Source: Planctomycetota bacterium (GTDB lineage Bacteria; Planctomycetota; UBA1135; GCA-002686595). Taken from it: 64,000 bases of DNA. The stretch covers positions 62,001 through 126,000 of the forward strand of contig JAJDEU010000001.1 in assembly GCA_029259635.1 (NCBI GenBank), written 5' to 3'. Positions 37,028 to 45,283 of the stretch are shown one piece after another. A program made the translations under genes and the position numbers. The notes beneath the pieces were generated by a model. The model ran no database searches. It saw only the letters and a program-made list of their open reading frames with translations, and was not told the DNA's origin. The stretch's first letter is position 1. Every line of letters starts with the position of its first letter.

Positions 37028-37281
37028 ACAGGGCTGGTTATCGGCTGATCCCGCCGGGACCTGAGGGGGCAGCGCGCGCCTTCCGACCACCGCGAGCGGC
37101 ATAGAAAGCCCGTCGAGGGCCAGGGTCGGTGGGCGGGGCAGAATCGCTGGACCGCTCGGGAAGCCTTTTCCCGACTTGCCCGGGCTCATTCGACGGGTTC
37201 ATGGGGGGTAGTCCGGGTTTTCCGTCTCGAAGCCGCGCACTTCCATGGCCCTCGGAGGGGATTGCCGTACCCTCGGCGCCC

Positions 37282-37662
37282 ATGAAGATCCCCGGACTCG
37301 CGATCCAACTCGACGCCTCGGATTTGCCTTGGCGAGAGACCAAGCAGGAGGGCGTGGCGTGGTTGCCGCTCTTCCTGGAGGGAGAGTCTGGCGCCGCCGG
37401 AGGGGATGCGACCGTCTTGATTCAAATGGCACCAGGAGCCGGCTATCCCGCTCACCGCCATATCGGCGCCGAAGACGTCTTGGTTTTGGCAGGCGGCTAC
37501 CGCGATGAGCTCGGTGAATACAGAGTCGGAGAGCACATTCGTTACCCCGCGGGCAGCTCTCATGCCCCCGTCGCTCTCGGAGATCCAAGCCAAGCCGTCA
37601 CTTCTCAAAACCCCGCCTGCGTTCTCTACGCCGTTGCGCAAGGCGGCGTCGAGCTTCTCTAG
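37282..37662 (+). CDS. ChrR-type cupin protein
   Basis: 126 aa from the ATG at 37282. A single cupin barrel like the C-terminal domain of the anti-sigma factor ChrR: the metal-binding motif reads GYPAHRHIGAEDVLVLAGGY (about 54-73), followed by YPAGSSHAPV with a further His (about 94-103). It lacks the N-terminal zinc anti-sigma domain of ChrR, so it is a stand-alone cupin, either a metal-dependent enzyme or an acetylacetone-dioxygenase-like protein. It precedes the cysteine dioxygenase gene by 110 bases on the same strand and may be co-transcribed with it. Confidence 0.7.
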   Translation: MKIPGLAIQLDASDLPWRETKQEGVAWLPLFLEGESGAAGGDATVLIQMAPGAGYPAHRHIGAEDVLVLAGGYRDELGEYRVGEHIRYPAGSSHAPVALGDPSQAVTSQNPACVLYAVAQGGVELL

Positions 37663-37772
37663 CGGCCGCAGTCGAGTCGAATTGGGGCTCCTCCTAATTC
37701 GTCGATTCCCTGAACGCACGGACGCGCTAAAATAATGCGGTCCCTCCTCTCAACTACTTTTCCCCATCCTCT

Positions 37773-38342
37773 ATGACTGCCGTTTTGATGCCGAGCTTAG
37801 TGCGCTCGCTGACCGAAGAATTCGAGCGACCCGAGCCGAGTGGCCGCCGAATCGCGAATCTCCTTAGCGACTACGCCTCATCCAGCGACGACTGGCGCTC
37901 CTACGCTCTAACTTCTCCCCGCTGCTACACGCGCAATTTGGTCGAGCTCAACGAGCACTTCGAGCTGCTCGTCCTGTGTTGGGATAAGGACCAGTGCAGC
38001 CCCGTTCATAATCACGAGGGGCAGGACTGCTGGATGGCGGTTCTCGAAGGCCCGATGGAAGAGCTGCACTACGAGTGGCCGAAAGCCGTGGGGCCGCTGG
38101 CTCCCGGTCCAATACGGCGGTTCGAGACCGGCCAGGTCGCCTACATCTCGGACGAGATCGCCCTGCACTTAATCCGAGCGGGAGCGGCCGCCCCCTCGGT
38201 CTCCTTGCACCTCTACGCCAAGCCCTATGGCGAGTGCAATTCCTACTGCGAAGAGACCGGCGACGTCACGCGCAAACAGCTCTCCTACTACTCCGTGAAC
38301 GGCGTTTTAACCGGAGCCAGCGAGTGCCCAGAGCCTTGCTAG
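37773..38342 (+). CDS. Cysteine dioxygenase
   Basis: Non-haem Fe(II) cupin that oxidises cysteine to cysteine sulfinate, the first step of taurine/sulfate formation; cytoplasmic, 189 aa. The metal ligands fit the family: H79 and H81 in SPVHNHEGQDCW and H132 in DEIALHLIRAG. C86 stands where mammalian enzymes have Cys93, and Y148 in SLHLYAKPYGEC stands at Tyr157, so the thioether cofactor could form. The N-terminal part contains YTRNLVELNEHFELLVLCW, typical of CDO I. A T-rich hairpin follows the gene. It lies after a ChrR-like cupin and before a tRNA gene. Identification is strong; a 3-mercaptopropionate dioxygenase is less likely. Confidence 0.9.
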   Translation: MTAVLMPSLVRSLTEEFERPEPSGRRIANLLSDYASSSDDWRSYALTSPRCYTRNLVELNEHFELLVLCWDKDQCSPVHNHEGQDCWMAVLEGPMEELHYEWPKAVGPLAPGPIRRFETGQVAYISDEIALHLIRAGAAAPSVSLHLYAKPYGECNSYCEETGDVTRKQLSYYSVNGVLTGASECPEPC

Positions 38343-38422
38343 TCGTCCGAAGCTACTGGACCGCCCTTGCACCGATCGGCGCACCCGGCTAGATTTCTCG
38401 GCCCGTAAGTACGGTGAATCGC

Positions 38423-38447
38423 CGCCCTCATCGGGCGCTTTTCTTTT
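38423..38447 (+). terminator. Rho-independent terminator after cysteine dioxygenase
   Basis: CGCCC (38423-38427) pairs with GGGCG (38433-38437) around a TCATC loop, followed by CTTTTCTTTT running up to the first base of the tRNA. The T-run on the plus strand makes this the most canonical terminator in the window. Confidence 0.65.
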
Positions 38448-38524
38448 GGCGGTGTAGCTCAGTTGGTTAGAGCAGCGGAATCATAATCCGCGTGTCGGGG
38501 GTTCAAGTCCCTCCACCGCTACCA
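38448..38524 (+). tRNA. tRNA with CAU anticodon (elongator Met, or Ile2)
   Basis: 77 nt including an encoded CCA. The acceptor stem GGCGGTG pairs with CACCGCT (a G-T wobble at the first pair). The D arm has AGCTCAGTTGGTTAGAGC. The anticodon stem GCGGA/TCCGC closes a 7-nt loop ATCATAA, giving anticodon CAU. The T arm is GGGGG-TTCAAGT-CCCTC. A D-arm with GG-TTAGAGC suits elongator tRNA-Met, but the lysidine-modified Ile2 type cannot be excluded. Position 32 is A rather than the usual pyrimidine. Confidence 0.93.
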
Positions 38525-38584
38525 CCACTTGCGCGAGGTCGATCCTCGGCGAACTTGGGCCCCAGAACTCCTGGGCTGACGCGC

Positions 38585-38824
38585 TTACCAGCGCGATTTG
38601 CGGCCGGGGTTTTGGCTCTGTAGATAGAACTCTTCGACTCGCTTGCGCGCCCAATCGGTCTTGCGCAGGAATTTGAGAGTCGAGTTGAGACTGGGGTCGT
38701 GGGTGAAACAGCGAATGTTGATCTTGCTTCCGAGCTCTTCCCAGCCGAAGCGGTCGACGAGCTCTTCGATGATGGACTTGAGCGTCTTTCCGTGGAGCGG
38801 GTTTTTTGGCTGTTCTTGGGTCAT
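38585..38824 (-). CDS. VF530/DUF2132-family small DNA-binding-like protein
   Basis: 79 aa. It matches the VF530 family along its length: [20 protein letters not shown] (about 8-27), [18 protein letters not shown] (about 28-45), and [20 protein letters not shown] (about 48-67), with a basic C-terminus. The family is a compact helical fold proposed to bind DNA; the cellular role is not known. Transcribed alone on the minus strand between the tRNA and the UvrA-like gene. Confidence 0.88.
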   Translation of the reverse strand: MTQEQPKNPLHGKTLKSIIEELVDRFGWEELGSKINIRCFTHDPSLNSTLKFLRKTDWARKRVEEFYLQSQNPGRKSRW

Positions 38825-38907
38825 CGCTTGGTGAGTTTAGTCGGTTGGAGCTAGGCGCGGGAATTTTGCACTTCGAAATCGGAGTGAGGCGCGACGGGCG
38901 TTCTGAC

Positions 38908-41900
38908 TCACGCGTGACGAGCGCGCAGCGCATCAGCCGTGTGCCCGCTCGTTAGAGAAGCTGGCGGGCCTTGCGCGATCAGACGTCCACCGAAAGGCCC
39001 GCCTTCCGGACCGAGATCGATTACCCAGTCGGCGGCGGCGATCATTGAGAGTCGGTGCTCGGTGACGACGACTAAGTCTCCGCGCTCTCCGAGCCGTCGG
39101 AACGCGGCGACGAGCTTGATGAGATCCTGCTCGTGAAGTCCCGTCGAAGGCTCATCGAAGAGATAGAGAGCGGGCGTACTGGAATGAACGAGACAGCTCG
39201 CTAGAGCAACGCGCGCAGCCTCACCACCGGAGAGTTCTGAGCTGGCGCGGCCGAGCGGGATGTGAAGGGCAGCGACTTCGTCGAGCGCAGCGAGCGCTTT
39301 GCGCAGCTTCGAATGTGATTTGTCGCGCTCGGAGGACGGAAGCCTGTCGAGCGCCTCGGCGAGGAGAGCGGCGGGCTGGGCGAGCCACTCGGCGATGTTC
39401 TTCTCGCGCCACTTGACCTCCAGGACCTCGGCGCGAAAGCCGGTTCCTCTACAGGTCTCACAGGGCAACCTGAGGTCGGCCAAGATGTCCATGGCGACCC
39501 GTTCTTGTCCCGTTCCGCGGCAGGCGGAACAGCGCCCGGCCGCGTCGCCGGGCTTGAAAGCTCGGCGGGGGAGTCCGGCACTCTCGAAGAGCGCCGCGAG
39601 TTCGCCCTCGAGCTTGAGTGTGGCCAACGCGGAACGCCTTCCAGCGAACACGCGCGCGTCGTGGACCGCGGCGAATGTGCCCGACTCTTGAAGTCCCTCG
39701 ATCGAATCGCAACCGACGGGCGCATTCGCATTTACCGACGCACCGAGGACGTCGAAGACCAGGCTGCTCTTTCCACTTCCCGAGACGCCGGTGACGGCGA
39801 CGAAGCCGGCCGAAGGTAGCGCGATGTCGATGTTCGCGAGGTTGTGGATGCGTGCGCCTCGCACGTAAAGACTCGGCTGGACGTCCGTTGCCAGTGCGGT
39901 AGTCGAGAGCGGAAGTTCGCGCGCTGTGAAGTCCTTCGGCGGGCCGGCGGCGACGATTCGTCCTCCAGCCTCGCCAGCACCGGGTCCGACTTCGATGCGA
40001 TGATCTGCGCTTGCTAAAACGGACGGTCGATGGGAGACGATTACGATCGTGTTGCCCTCGGCCTGGAATTGGTCGAGTCGCGCCAAGAGCAGGGCGACAT
40101 CGCGTTCGTGCAGGCCCGCGGTCGGCTCGTCGAGCGCGAGCGTGACGCCGGAAAGGCCGGAGCGGAGCACGCTGGCCAAACGAACGCGCTTGAACTCTCC
40201 CGACGAGAGCGTTCGCGTTTTGCGGCCAAGCGCAAGGTGGCCGAGACCGAGAGCCGTGAGCTCGTGGAGGCGTTCGGCCAGGCGCGGTAAGAGAGCGGCG
40301 ATCGTCGCGCGGATCTTTTCCTCCCGGCAATCCTTAAGACCGTCGGCCAGAGTCCTTTCAACTTGATCGAGCGGGAGCTCTTCCAACTCGAAGAGCGTCG
40401 AACCCAAGAGGCGGGTCTCGCGCGCTTCTTGTTGAATGCCGGCACCGTCACAGGTCGGACAGTGCCCGTCCCTGTGAGCGGCGGTCCACTCGGCGGCCTT
40501 CTTGGAGCGCACCCGTCGCACGGCCTCGCGGTCGACGAGTGATAAGAAGCCACTCCACTCGTCTTCGAACTCGTGAACGCCCTCACCTTCGGCTTTCGAT
40601 TCAAAGCTCCACTTCACCCGATAGCGCGCCGAGCCAGTACCGAAGAGCGCGAGCTTCTGAAGCTCTTCCGGGAGTTCCCTCCAAGGCGTCGACGACAAGA
40701 GTGTCGCGTAGTCGCATGTCGCGTCGAGCTGCTCGCTCGCAGCGGCGATCAGAGTGGCGATGTGCTGGCCCGCTCGTTCGGAAAAGAAACGCCCTCCGCG
40801 AGTTCCGCCCAGCGCCGAAGCACCTTTCGCCGTTTTCGGAACGAGCGGCAACTCGGGGTGAGTGAGGAGCAGTTTCGGATCGCACTGCGCCAGCAATCCC
40901 GTGCCGGTGCATTCGACACAAGCGCCGAGGGTATGCTCGCGACTGAAGTGCGAAGCGCTGAGCGTCGACGGGCGATCGTCGACGATCCCAGCGCGTGAGA
41001 ACAAGAGCCTGAGAATCGGACCGCACTCGGTCTCCGTCGCCACAGTGGAGCGCGCGCTCGGCCGACCCATGGACTGTTGCAGACTGATTGTCGGAGTGAG
41101 CCCGCTAGCCCGATCGAGTGACGGCGCGGGGAGCTTGCGCAGAAAGCGGCGCACTTGAAAAGGCAGGCTCTCGGCGAACAGACGTTGGGCCTCGGCGGCA
41201 AGCGTATCGAAGACGAGCGAGGTCTTTCCGCTCCCCGAGAGACCGCCGACGACCGTGCGCTGTCCGCGCGGAAAACTCACATCGACGTTTTTTAGATTGT
41301 GCGTTCGAACACCGCGAAGCGAGAGCGGACAGGCGGCGTCGGCTTGGGGAGAGCGCGCGCTCCGTCGCTCGCTGATCGGATCGAGGTGGATCGTGGGGGA
41401 GTGATTCGTCACTCCCCCTCGAACTTCAATCCGACGATCGGCGGTCGCCCAGACCTGCCGGTGATGGGAGATCGCGACGATCGTGTGGCCCGCATCGACC
41501 AGCGAATCGAGCGCGGCGAGCAATGCAGAAACATCGCAAGGAGCCAAGCCGCGGTCCGGCTCGTCGAGCAACACGATGCTGTTCCCCTTGCGCTTGGTTC
41601 CGAGCAGAGTACCGAGCTTGATGCGCTGGGCTTCGCCGCGGCTGAGGCTCCCTGAAGACTGACCGAGCGTGAGGTACCCGAGCCCGAGGGTGACCATGGC
41701 GCTCGCCAATTTCAGAGCGGCGGGCTCGTCTTCGAAAAAGTCCAGCGCTTGCTCGAAGGTCATCGACAGGACTTCGGCGACAGTCTTTCCGTTCCAGCAA
41801 ACCTCCAGGATCTCATCGGAGTAGCGAGTGCCCTTGCAAGCCGCGCAAGTGAGCTCGACATCTTCGAACAGGTGCAAGCTCAACCGCGTGACGCCGAGTC

Positions 41901-43716
41901 CCTCGCACTCGGCGCAGCGACTGTGACCACTGTTGAAGGAAAAGTGGCTGGCTGTAAAGCCACGGCGCTTGGATTCCTCGATCTGACCGAAGCGCTTGCG
42001 CACGATGTCGAACAGTCCGCACCAGGTGGCGGGCGTGCTCCGCGGAGTCTTGCCGATCGGACGCGCATCCACAGCGCTGGTCTTCGAATCTCCAGCGGCG
42101 CCTTCGAACTCGAGGTGCTCGAAGGGCCCGCCGGATTCCCCAGTCAGTGCGGGCAACAACGTGCCGAAGAGAAGTGAGCTCTTGCCCGCACCCGACGGGC
42201 CCATAATCACGTTGAATTGGCCGAGCCCGAGATCGAGTTCAGCTTCTTCAAGGTTGTTGAGCGTTGCGCCGGTGAGCCGAAGCATTCCGCGTGCTTTGCG
42301 GGCGGGCCGCTCGCTCGGGACGAGTCGTCCGAGCGGGTGTTCCTGGCGCGTGTCCGTGAGTGGGTGGCCGGGCAAGTCGGTGGAGATGACTCGGCCGCCC
42401 GCGGTTCCGGCGTTCGGTCCGAGCGCGATGACGTAGTCGGCGTAGCGAACCATGTCGGGGTCGTGCTCGACCGTGATCAGACTGTTTCCGCGCTCGACGA
42501 GCTCGTCCAGTACCGCGCGCATTCCCGGTTGGCTCTCCGGGTGGAGGCCGAGCGTTGGCTCATCCAAGGCGAAGAGCACGTCGGTCAAGCCGGCGCCCAG
42601 TTGCGCCGCCAGTCGGACGCGGCCCGCTTCGCCGCCGGACAGTGTTGTACTGGAGCGGTCGAGGCTGAGGTGTCCGAGCCCGAGCTTGACCAATCGCTCG
42701 ATGCGCTCTTCAACGGAGGTTTTGACGCTCTCCCACACGGGGCCATTCGGCAGTCGCTCGGTCTCGCTAAGCCAGCGCTCGACCGGAATCGCGAGCAGCG
42801 CCGGCAGTGTCCAATCGCCAAGCTGCGCGTCGCGGCCAGCCTGCGCCAACCTGGTTCCCGCGCACTCGCGGCACTCCTCGGAGCTGACGAAGCGGAGGAT
42901 GTTGGGATTGCGATTGCGCTTTAGCGTTTCCGTTATGACCGGGACCAAGCCGGGGTAAAAACCCTCTTCGCGCGGACGCGCGGTAATGCCTTCCCACTTC
43001 ATCCGCGACTCGATGGCGTGCTTTCCGAAGGGGACCTTGAGCGCGCGCGTGCCGTTCAGGATGACGTCTCGTTGTCCGTTCGTGAGCTCACTCCACGGAG
43101 TGTCGACGTCAAAATCGTGCGCTCGGCAGATCTGATCCATCACCTCGAGCGTGACTTGGCTGTAGACCGTGTAGCCACTCTTGAGCGTCGGAACGAGCGC
43201 TCCCTGCCTCAAGCTTTTCGTGGCGTCCGCGATGAGCTTCGCGGGATCCACACGATCCTCAACTCCGAGACCTCGGCAGACTTCGCACTGGCCGAGCGGG
43301 TTGTTGAAGCTGAAGTGTCCGCGCGTGAGTTTCGCGCCGCTCGGCGACGCGGCTTCGCGTGCGAAGGCGAGCCGCAACAGGTCGAGAATGCCGGAGAGTG
43401 TTCCGACGGTTGAGCGAATATTCCCTCGGGCCGCTTCGCTGCCGACGGAGATCGTTGCGGGCAGGCCACGGAGGCTCGCAACCTGGCTGGGTCCGAGCTT
43501 GCCAAAGAAGTGGCGAGCGCGAGGGGTGAGACTGCCGAGGAATCGCCGTTCGCCTTCCTTGACGAGCGTGTCGAAAACTAGCGAGGTCTTGCCCGAGCCG
43601 GAAGGACCGGTGACGGCGATCCAGGTGCCGCGCGGAAGGTCGAGGTCGACATCGACGAGGTTGTTCTCGTTTGCGCCGCGAATTCGAAGGACGGCGTTGG
43701 AAGAAGGTGAAGGCAT
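38908..43716 (-). CDS. Double-length UvrA2-like ATPase with four ABC modules
   Basis: 1602 aa from the ATG at 43716 (a GTG at 43803 is the upstream alternative), against about 940 for UvrA. It is two UvrA-like proteins in tandem. Walker A sequences: GPSGSGKTS (about 37), GPSGAGKSS (about 504), GLSGSGKTS (about 825), GVSGSGKSS (about 1309). ABC signatures: LSGGEAGRV, LSRGEAQRI, LSSGEFKRV, LSGGEAARV. Walker B: ALDEPTLGL, LLDEPDRGL, ALDEPTAGL, LFDEPSTGL. Zinc-finger CxxC pairs remain (CEVCRG, CRECAG, CAECEG, CAACKG, CVECTG, CPTCDG, CSACRG, CETCRG). In both halves the stretch between Walker A and the first zinc motif is too short for the UvrB-binding domain, as in UvrA2/DrrC-type proteins. A role in DNA-damage or DNA-binding-drug tolerance without classic UvrB handover is likely. 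Confidence 0.85.
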   Translation of the reverse strand: MPSPSSNAVLRIRGANENNLVDVDLDLPRGTWIAVTGPSGSGKTSLVFDTLVKEGERRFLGSLTPRARHFFGKLGPSQVASLRGLPATISVGSEAARGNIRSTVGTLSGILDLLRLAFAREAASPSGAKLTRGHFSFNNPLGQCEVCRGLGVEDRVDPAKLIADATKSLRQGALVPTLKSGYTVYSQVTLEVMDQICRAHDFDVDTPWSELTNGQRDVILNGTRALKVPFGKHAIESRMKWEGITARPREEGFYPGLVPVITETLKRNRNPNILRFVSSEECRECAGTRLAQAGRDAQLGDWTLPALLAIPVERWLSETERLPNGPVWESVKTSVEERIERLVKLGLGHLSLDRSSTTLSGGEAGRVRLAAQLGAGLTDVLFALDEPTLGLHPESQPGMRAVLDELVERGNSLITVEHDPDMVRYADYVIALGPNAGTAGGRVISTDLPGHPLTDTRQEHPLGRLVPSERPARKARGMLRLTGATLNNLEEAELDLGLGQFNVIMGPSGAGKSSLLFGTLLPALTGESGGPFEHLEFEGAAGDSKTSAVDARPIGKTPRSTPATWCGLFDIVRKRFGQIEESKRRGFTASHFSFNSGHSRCAECEGLGVTRLSLHLFEDVELTCAACKGTRYSDEILEVCWNGKTVAEVLSMTFEQALDFFEDEPAALKLASAMVTLGLGYLTLGQSSGSLSRGEAQRIKLGTLLGTKRKGNSIVLLDEPDRGLAPCDVSALLAALDSLVDAGHTIVAISHHRQVWATADRRIEVRGGVTNHSPTIHLDPISERRSARSPQADAACPLSLRGVRTHNLKNVDVSFPRGQRTVVGGLSGSGKTSLVFDTLAAEAQRLFAESLPFQVRRFLRKLPAPSLDRASGLTPTISLQQSMGRPSARSTVATETECGPILRLLFSRAGIVDDRPSTLSASHFSREHTLGACVECTGTGLLAQCDPKLLLTHPELPLVPKTAKGASALGGTRGGRFFSERAGQHIATLIAAASEQLDATCDYATLLSSTPWRELPEELQKLALFGTGSARYRVKWSFESKAEGEGVHEFEDEWSGFLSLVDREAVRRVRSKKAAEWTAAHRDGHCPTCDGAGIQQEARETRLLGSTLFELEELPLDQVERTLADGLKDCREEKIRATIAALLPRLAERLHELTALGLGHLALGRKTRTLSSGEFKRVRLASVLRSGLSGVTLALDEPTAGLHERDVALLLARLDQFQAEGNTIVIVSHRPSVLASADHRIEVGPGAGEAGGRIVAAGPPKDFTARELPLSTTALATDVQPSLYVRGARIHNLANIDIALPSAGFVAVTGVSGSGKSSLVFDVLGASVNANAPVGCDSIEGLQESGTFAAVHDARVFAGRRSALATLKLEGELAALFESAGLPRRAFKPGDAAGRCSACRGTGQERVAMDILADLRLPCETCRGTGFRAEVLEVKWREKNIAEWLAQPAALLAEALDRLPSSERDKSHSKLRKALAALDEVAALHIPLGRASSELSGGEAARVALASCLVHSSTPALYLFDEPSTGLHEQDLIKLVAAFRRLGERGDLVVVTEHRLSMIAAADWVIDLGPEGGPFGGRLIAQGPPASLTSGHTADALRARHA

Positions 43717-43887
43717 CGCGAGCGAAGCGGGGAATCGGGTGGGAGGAAGTGCGCCCTCTGCGGGCTCTCCCGGCCGCGCTCGTAGTCTAGGGATTGTCCC
43801 CACAAGCCGACTCGCGATCCTCTACGAGTCGGGCATTTTCGTCGAGCTCTAGAGCGATGCTCGCCGTGTGCAGCTACTCTGTCATGG

Positions 43888-44403
43888 ATGACACAGCTGC
43901 CCTACCTCGCCGGATATTCGTCGGCAATTCAGGCGCAGGCCTTGGAGCTGCTTGAGTCGGGCGAGCTCGGCCCGCACTTGGCGAAGCGCTACCCGAAAAA
44001 GCATCAGGTGCGCACGAATCCGACCCTCTGGAAGTACGTGGGGGAGCTCAAGGCGGAGTGCATGCGCACCGCTCCGCCGCTTCGTTCGGTCGTCTTCGAC
44101 GATCGCTTACGACTCGTTCATCGCGCGCTCGGGCTGCAGACGACCTCCGTGCGGGTCCAGGGCTCCCAGCTCCGCAAGCGACGGGAAATACGAATCGCCA
44201 GCCTCTTCAAGGATCGCGCGCCGGAGTTTCTGCGCATGATCGTTGTCCACGAACTAGCGCACCTCAAGCACGCGGATCACGATCGCGACTTCTACCGGCT
44301 GTGCGCCCATATGGAGCCGGACTACCAACAGTTCGAGCTCGACCTACGCCTCGCGCTGACCCTGGCTGATTGGCAGGCCAGCGAGTTGCCTCTGGGGGAA
44401 TAG
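43888..44403 (+). CDS. YgjP-like (DUF45/WLM) zinc metallopeptidase
   Basis: 171-aa soluble protein of the YgjP/SprT-like gluzincin group. The zinc site reads VVHELAHLKHADHDRDFY (about 119-136) with HELAH and a third His two turns later. The preceding IRIASLFKDRAPEFLRMI fits the helix before the active site. N-terminally there is a short helical part with SGELGPHLAKRYPKKH. No export signal. Divergent from the UvrA-like gene with 171 bases between. Cellular substrate unknown; the E. coli relative has been linked to a nucleotide pyrophosphatase activity, which I do not rely on. Confidence 0.78.
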   Translation: MTQLPYLAGYSSAIQAQALELLESGELGPHLAKRYPKKHQVRTNPTLWKYVGELKAECMRTAPPLRSVVFDDRLRLVHRALGLQTTSVRVQGSQLRKRREIRIASLFKDRAPEFLRMIVVHELAHLKHADHDRDFYRLCAHMEPDYQQFELDLRLALTLADWQASELPLGE

Positions 44404-44610
44404 TCTGGACGAGTGCGTAGCTAGCCTCGCCGTGACTATTTGCCGTGATGATCGCTCCGCGGCGGACGGCTGGAAATCCATCATTAAAGAGACACTATTT
44501 CGCGGAGACGACTATCCGAGGAGCTGGGGGTTTGGCTTCTCGGTTGGGCGCATGCGGAGGTTAGACTTTGAGGTGCTCGCTGGATCTAGAAGAACTCGGG
44601 GTAAAACGCA

Positions 44611-45279
44611 TTGCGTATATTGGTGATAGAAGACAACCCGGTTGTCGCGGAAGCTGTTCGCGACGGTCTCCAAGAAGTTGGACACTCCGTCGAAGTGGAG
44701 ATGGAAGGAACGAGCGGCTTTGAACGCGCGACTAGCGAAGTGTTCGATTTGCTGGTCTTGGACCGGATGTTGCCCGGGCTCTCCGGTGACGAAATTTGCC
44801 GGCGACTGCGGAGCCAAGAGTCCACGCTTCCGATCCTCATGTTGACAGCGCGGGCGGCCGTGGGGGATTGCGTTGAAGGACTGGATATCGGCGCGGACGA
44901 CTATCTGACGAAGCCCTTCGCCTTTTCCGAGCTGCTCGCCCGTGTACGCGCGCTGCTCCGGCGTGGAGAAGTGGCGACCCCGCCCATTCTCACAATTGAC
45001 GACCTTGAACTCAATCCGTCGGCGCACACTGTCGAGCGAGCGGGCAAACGCATTTCGCTCAGCGCTCGGGAATTCACTTTGCTTGAGTTTCTCATGCGCA
45101 ACGGCAATCGGGTGATGTCTCGAAAGTCGATCGTTGCGCACGTGTGGGGCGACGAGCTCTCGTCGAATGCGGTCGAGGTCTACATGACCTACATCCGCAG
45201 AAAAATCGACAAGGGACACAAAGTTAAGCTGATCCAAACGGTGCGCGGTGTGGGCTATGTGATCCGGAAGGACCCTTGA
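44611..45279 (+). CDS. OmpR/CusR-type response regulator
   Basis: 222 aa, receiver plus winged-helix DNA-binding domain. The start is a TTG at 44611: a TAA lies three codons upstream in frame and the conserved opening RILVIEDNP follows at once; GGGG lies about 10 bases upstream. The phosphoacceptor is D51 in LLVLDRMLPG, with acidic E7/D8, T79 in MLTAR and Lys near 101 in YLTKPF. The C-terminal domain ends with YIRRKIDKG and TVRGVGYVIRKDP, the wing typical of the family. It is followed after 4 bases by its kinase gene. Regulated genes are unknown; the cus-like operon 31 kb away is a possible target. Confidence 0.92.
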   Translation: MRILVIEDNPVVAEAVRDGLQEVGHSVEVEMEGTSGFERATSEVFDLLVLDRMLPGLSGDEICRRLRSQESTLPILMLTARAAVGDCVEGLDIGADDYLTKPFAFSELLARVRALLRRGEVATPPILTIDDLELNPSAHTVERAGKRISLSAREFTLLEFLMRNGNRVMSRKSIVAHVWGDELSSNAVEVYMTYIRRKIDKGHKVKLIQTVRGVGYVIRKDP

Positions 45280-45283
45280 GAGA

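Noticed and set aside
44432-44626. 64-codon frame before the response regulator
   Set aside because: Overlaps the regulator start, no homology seen and no ribosome site.
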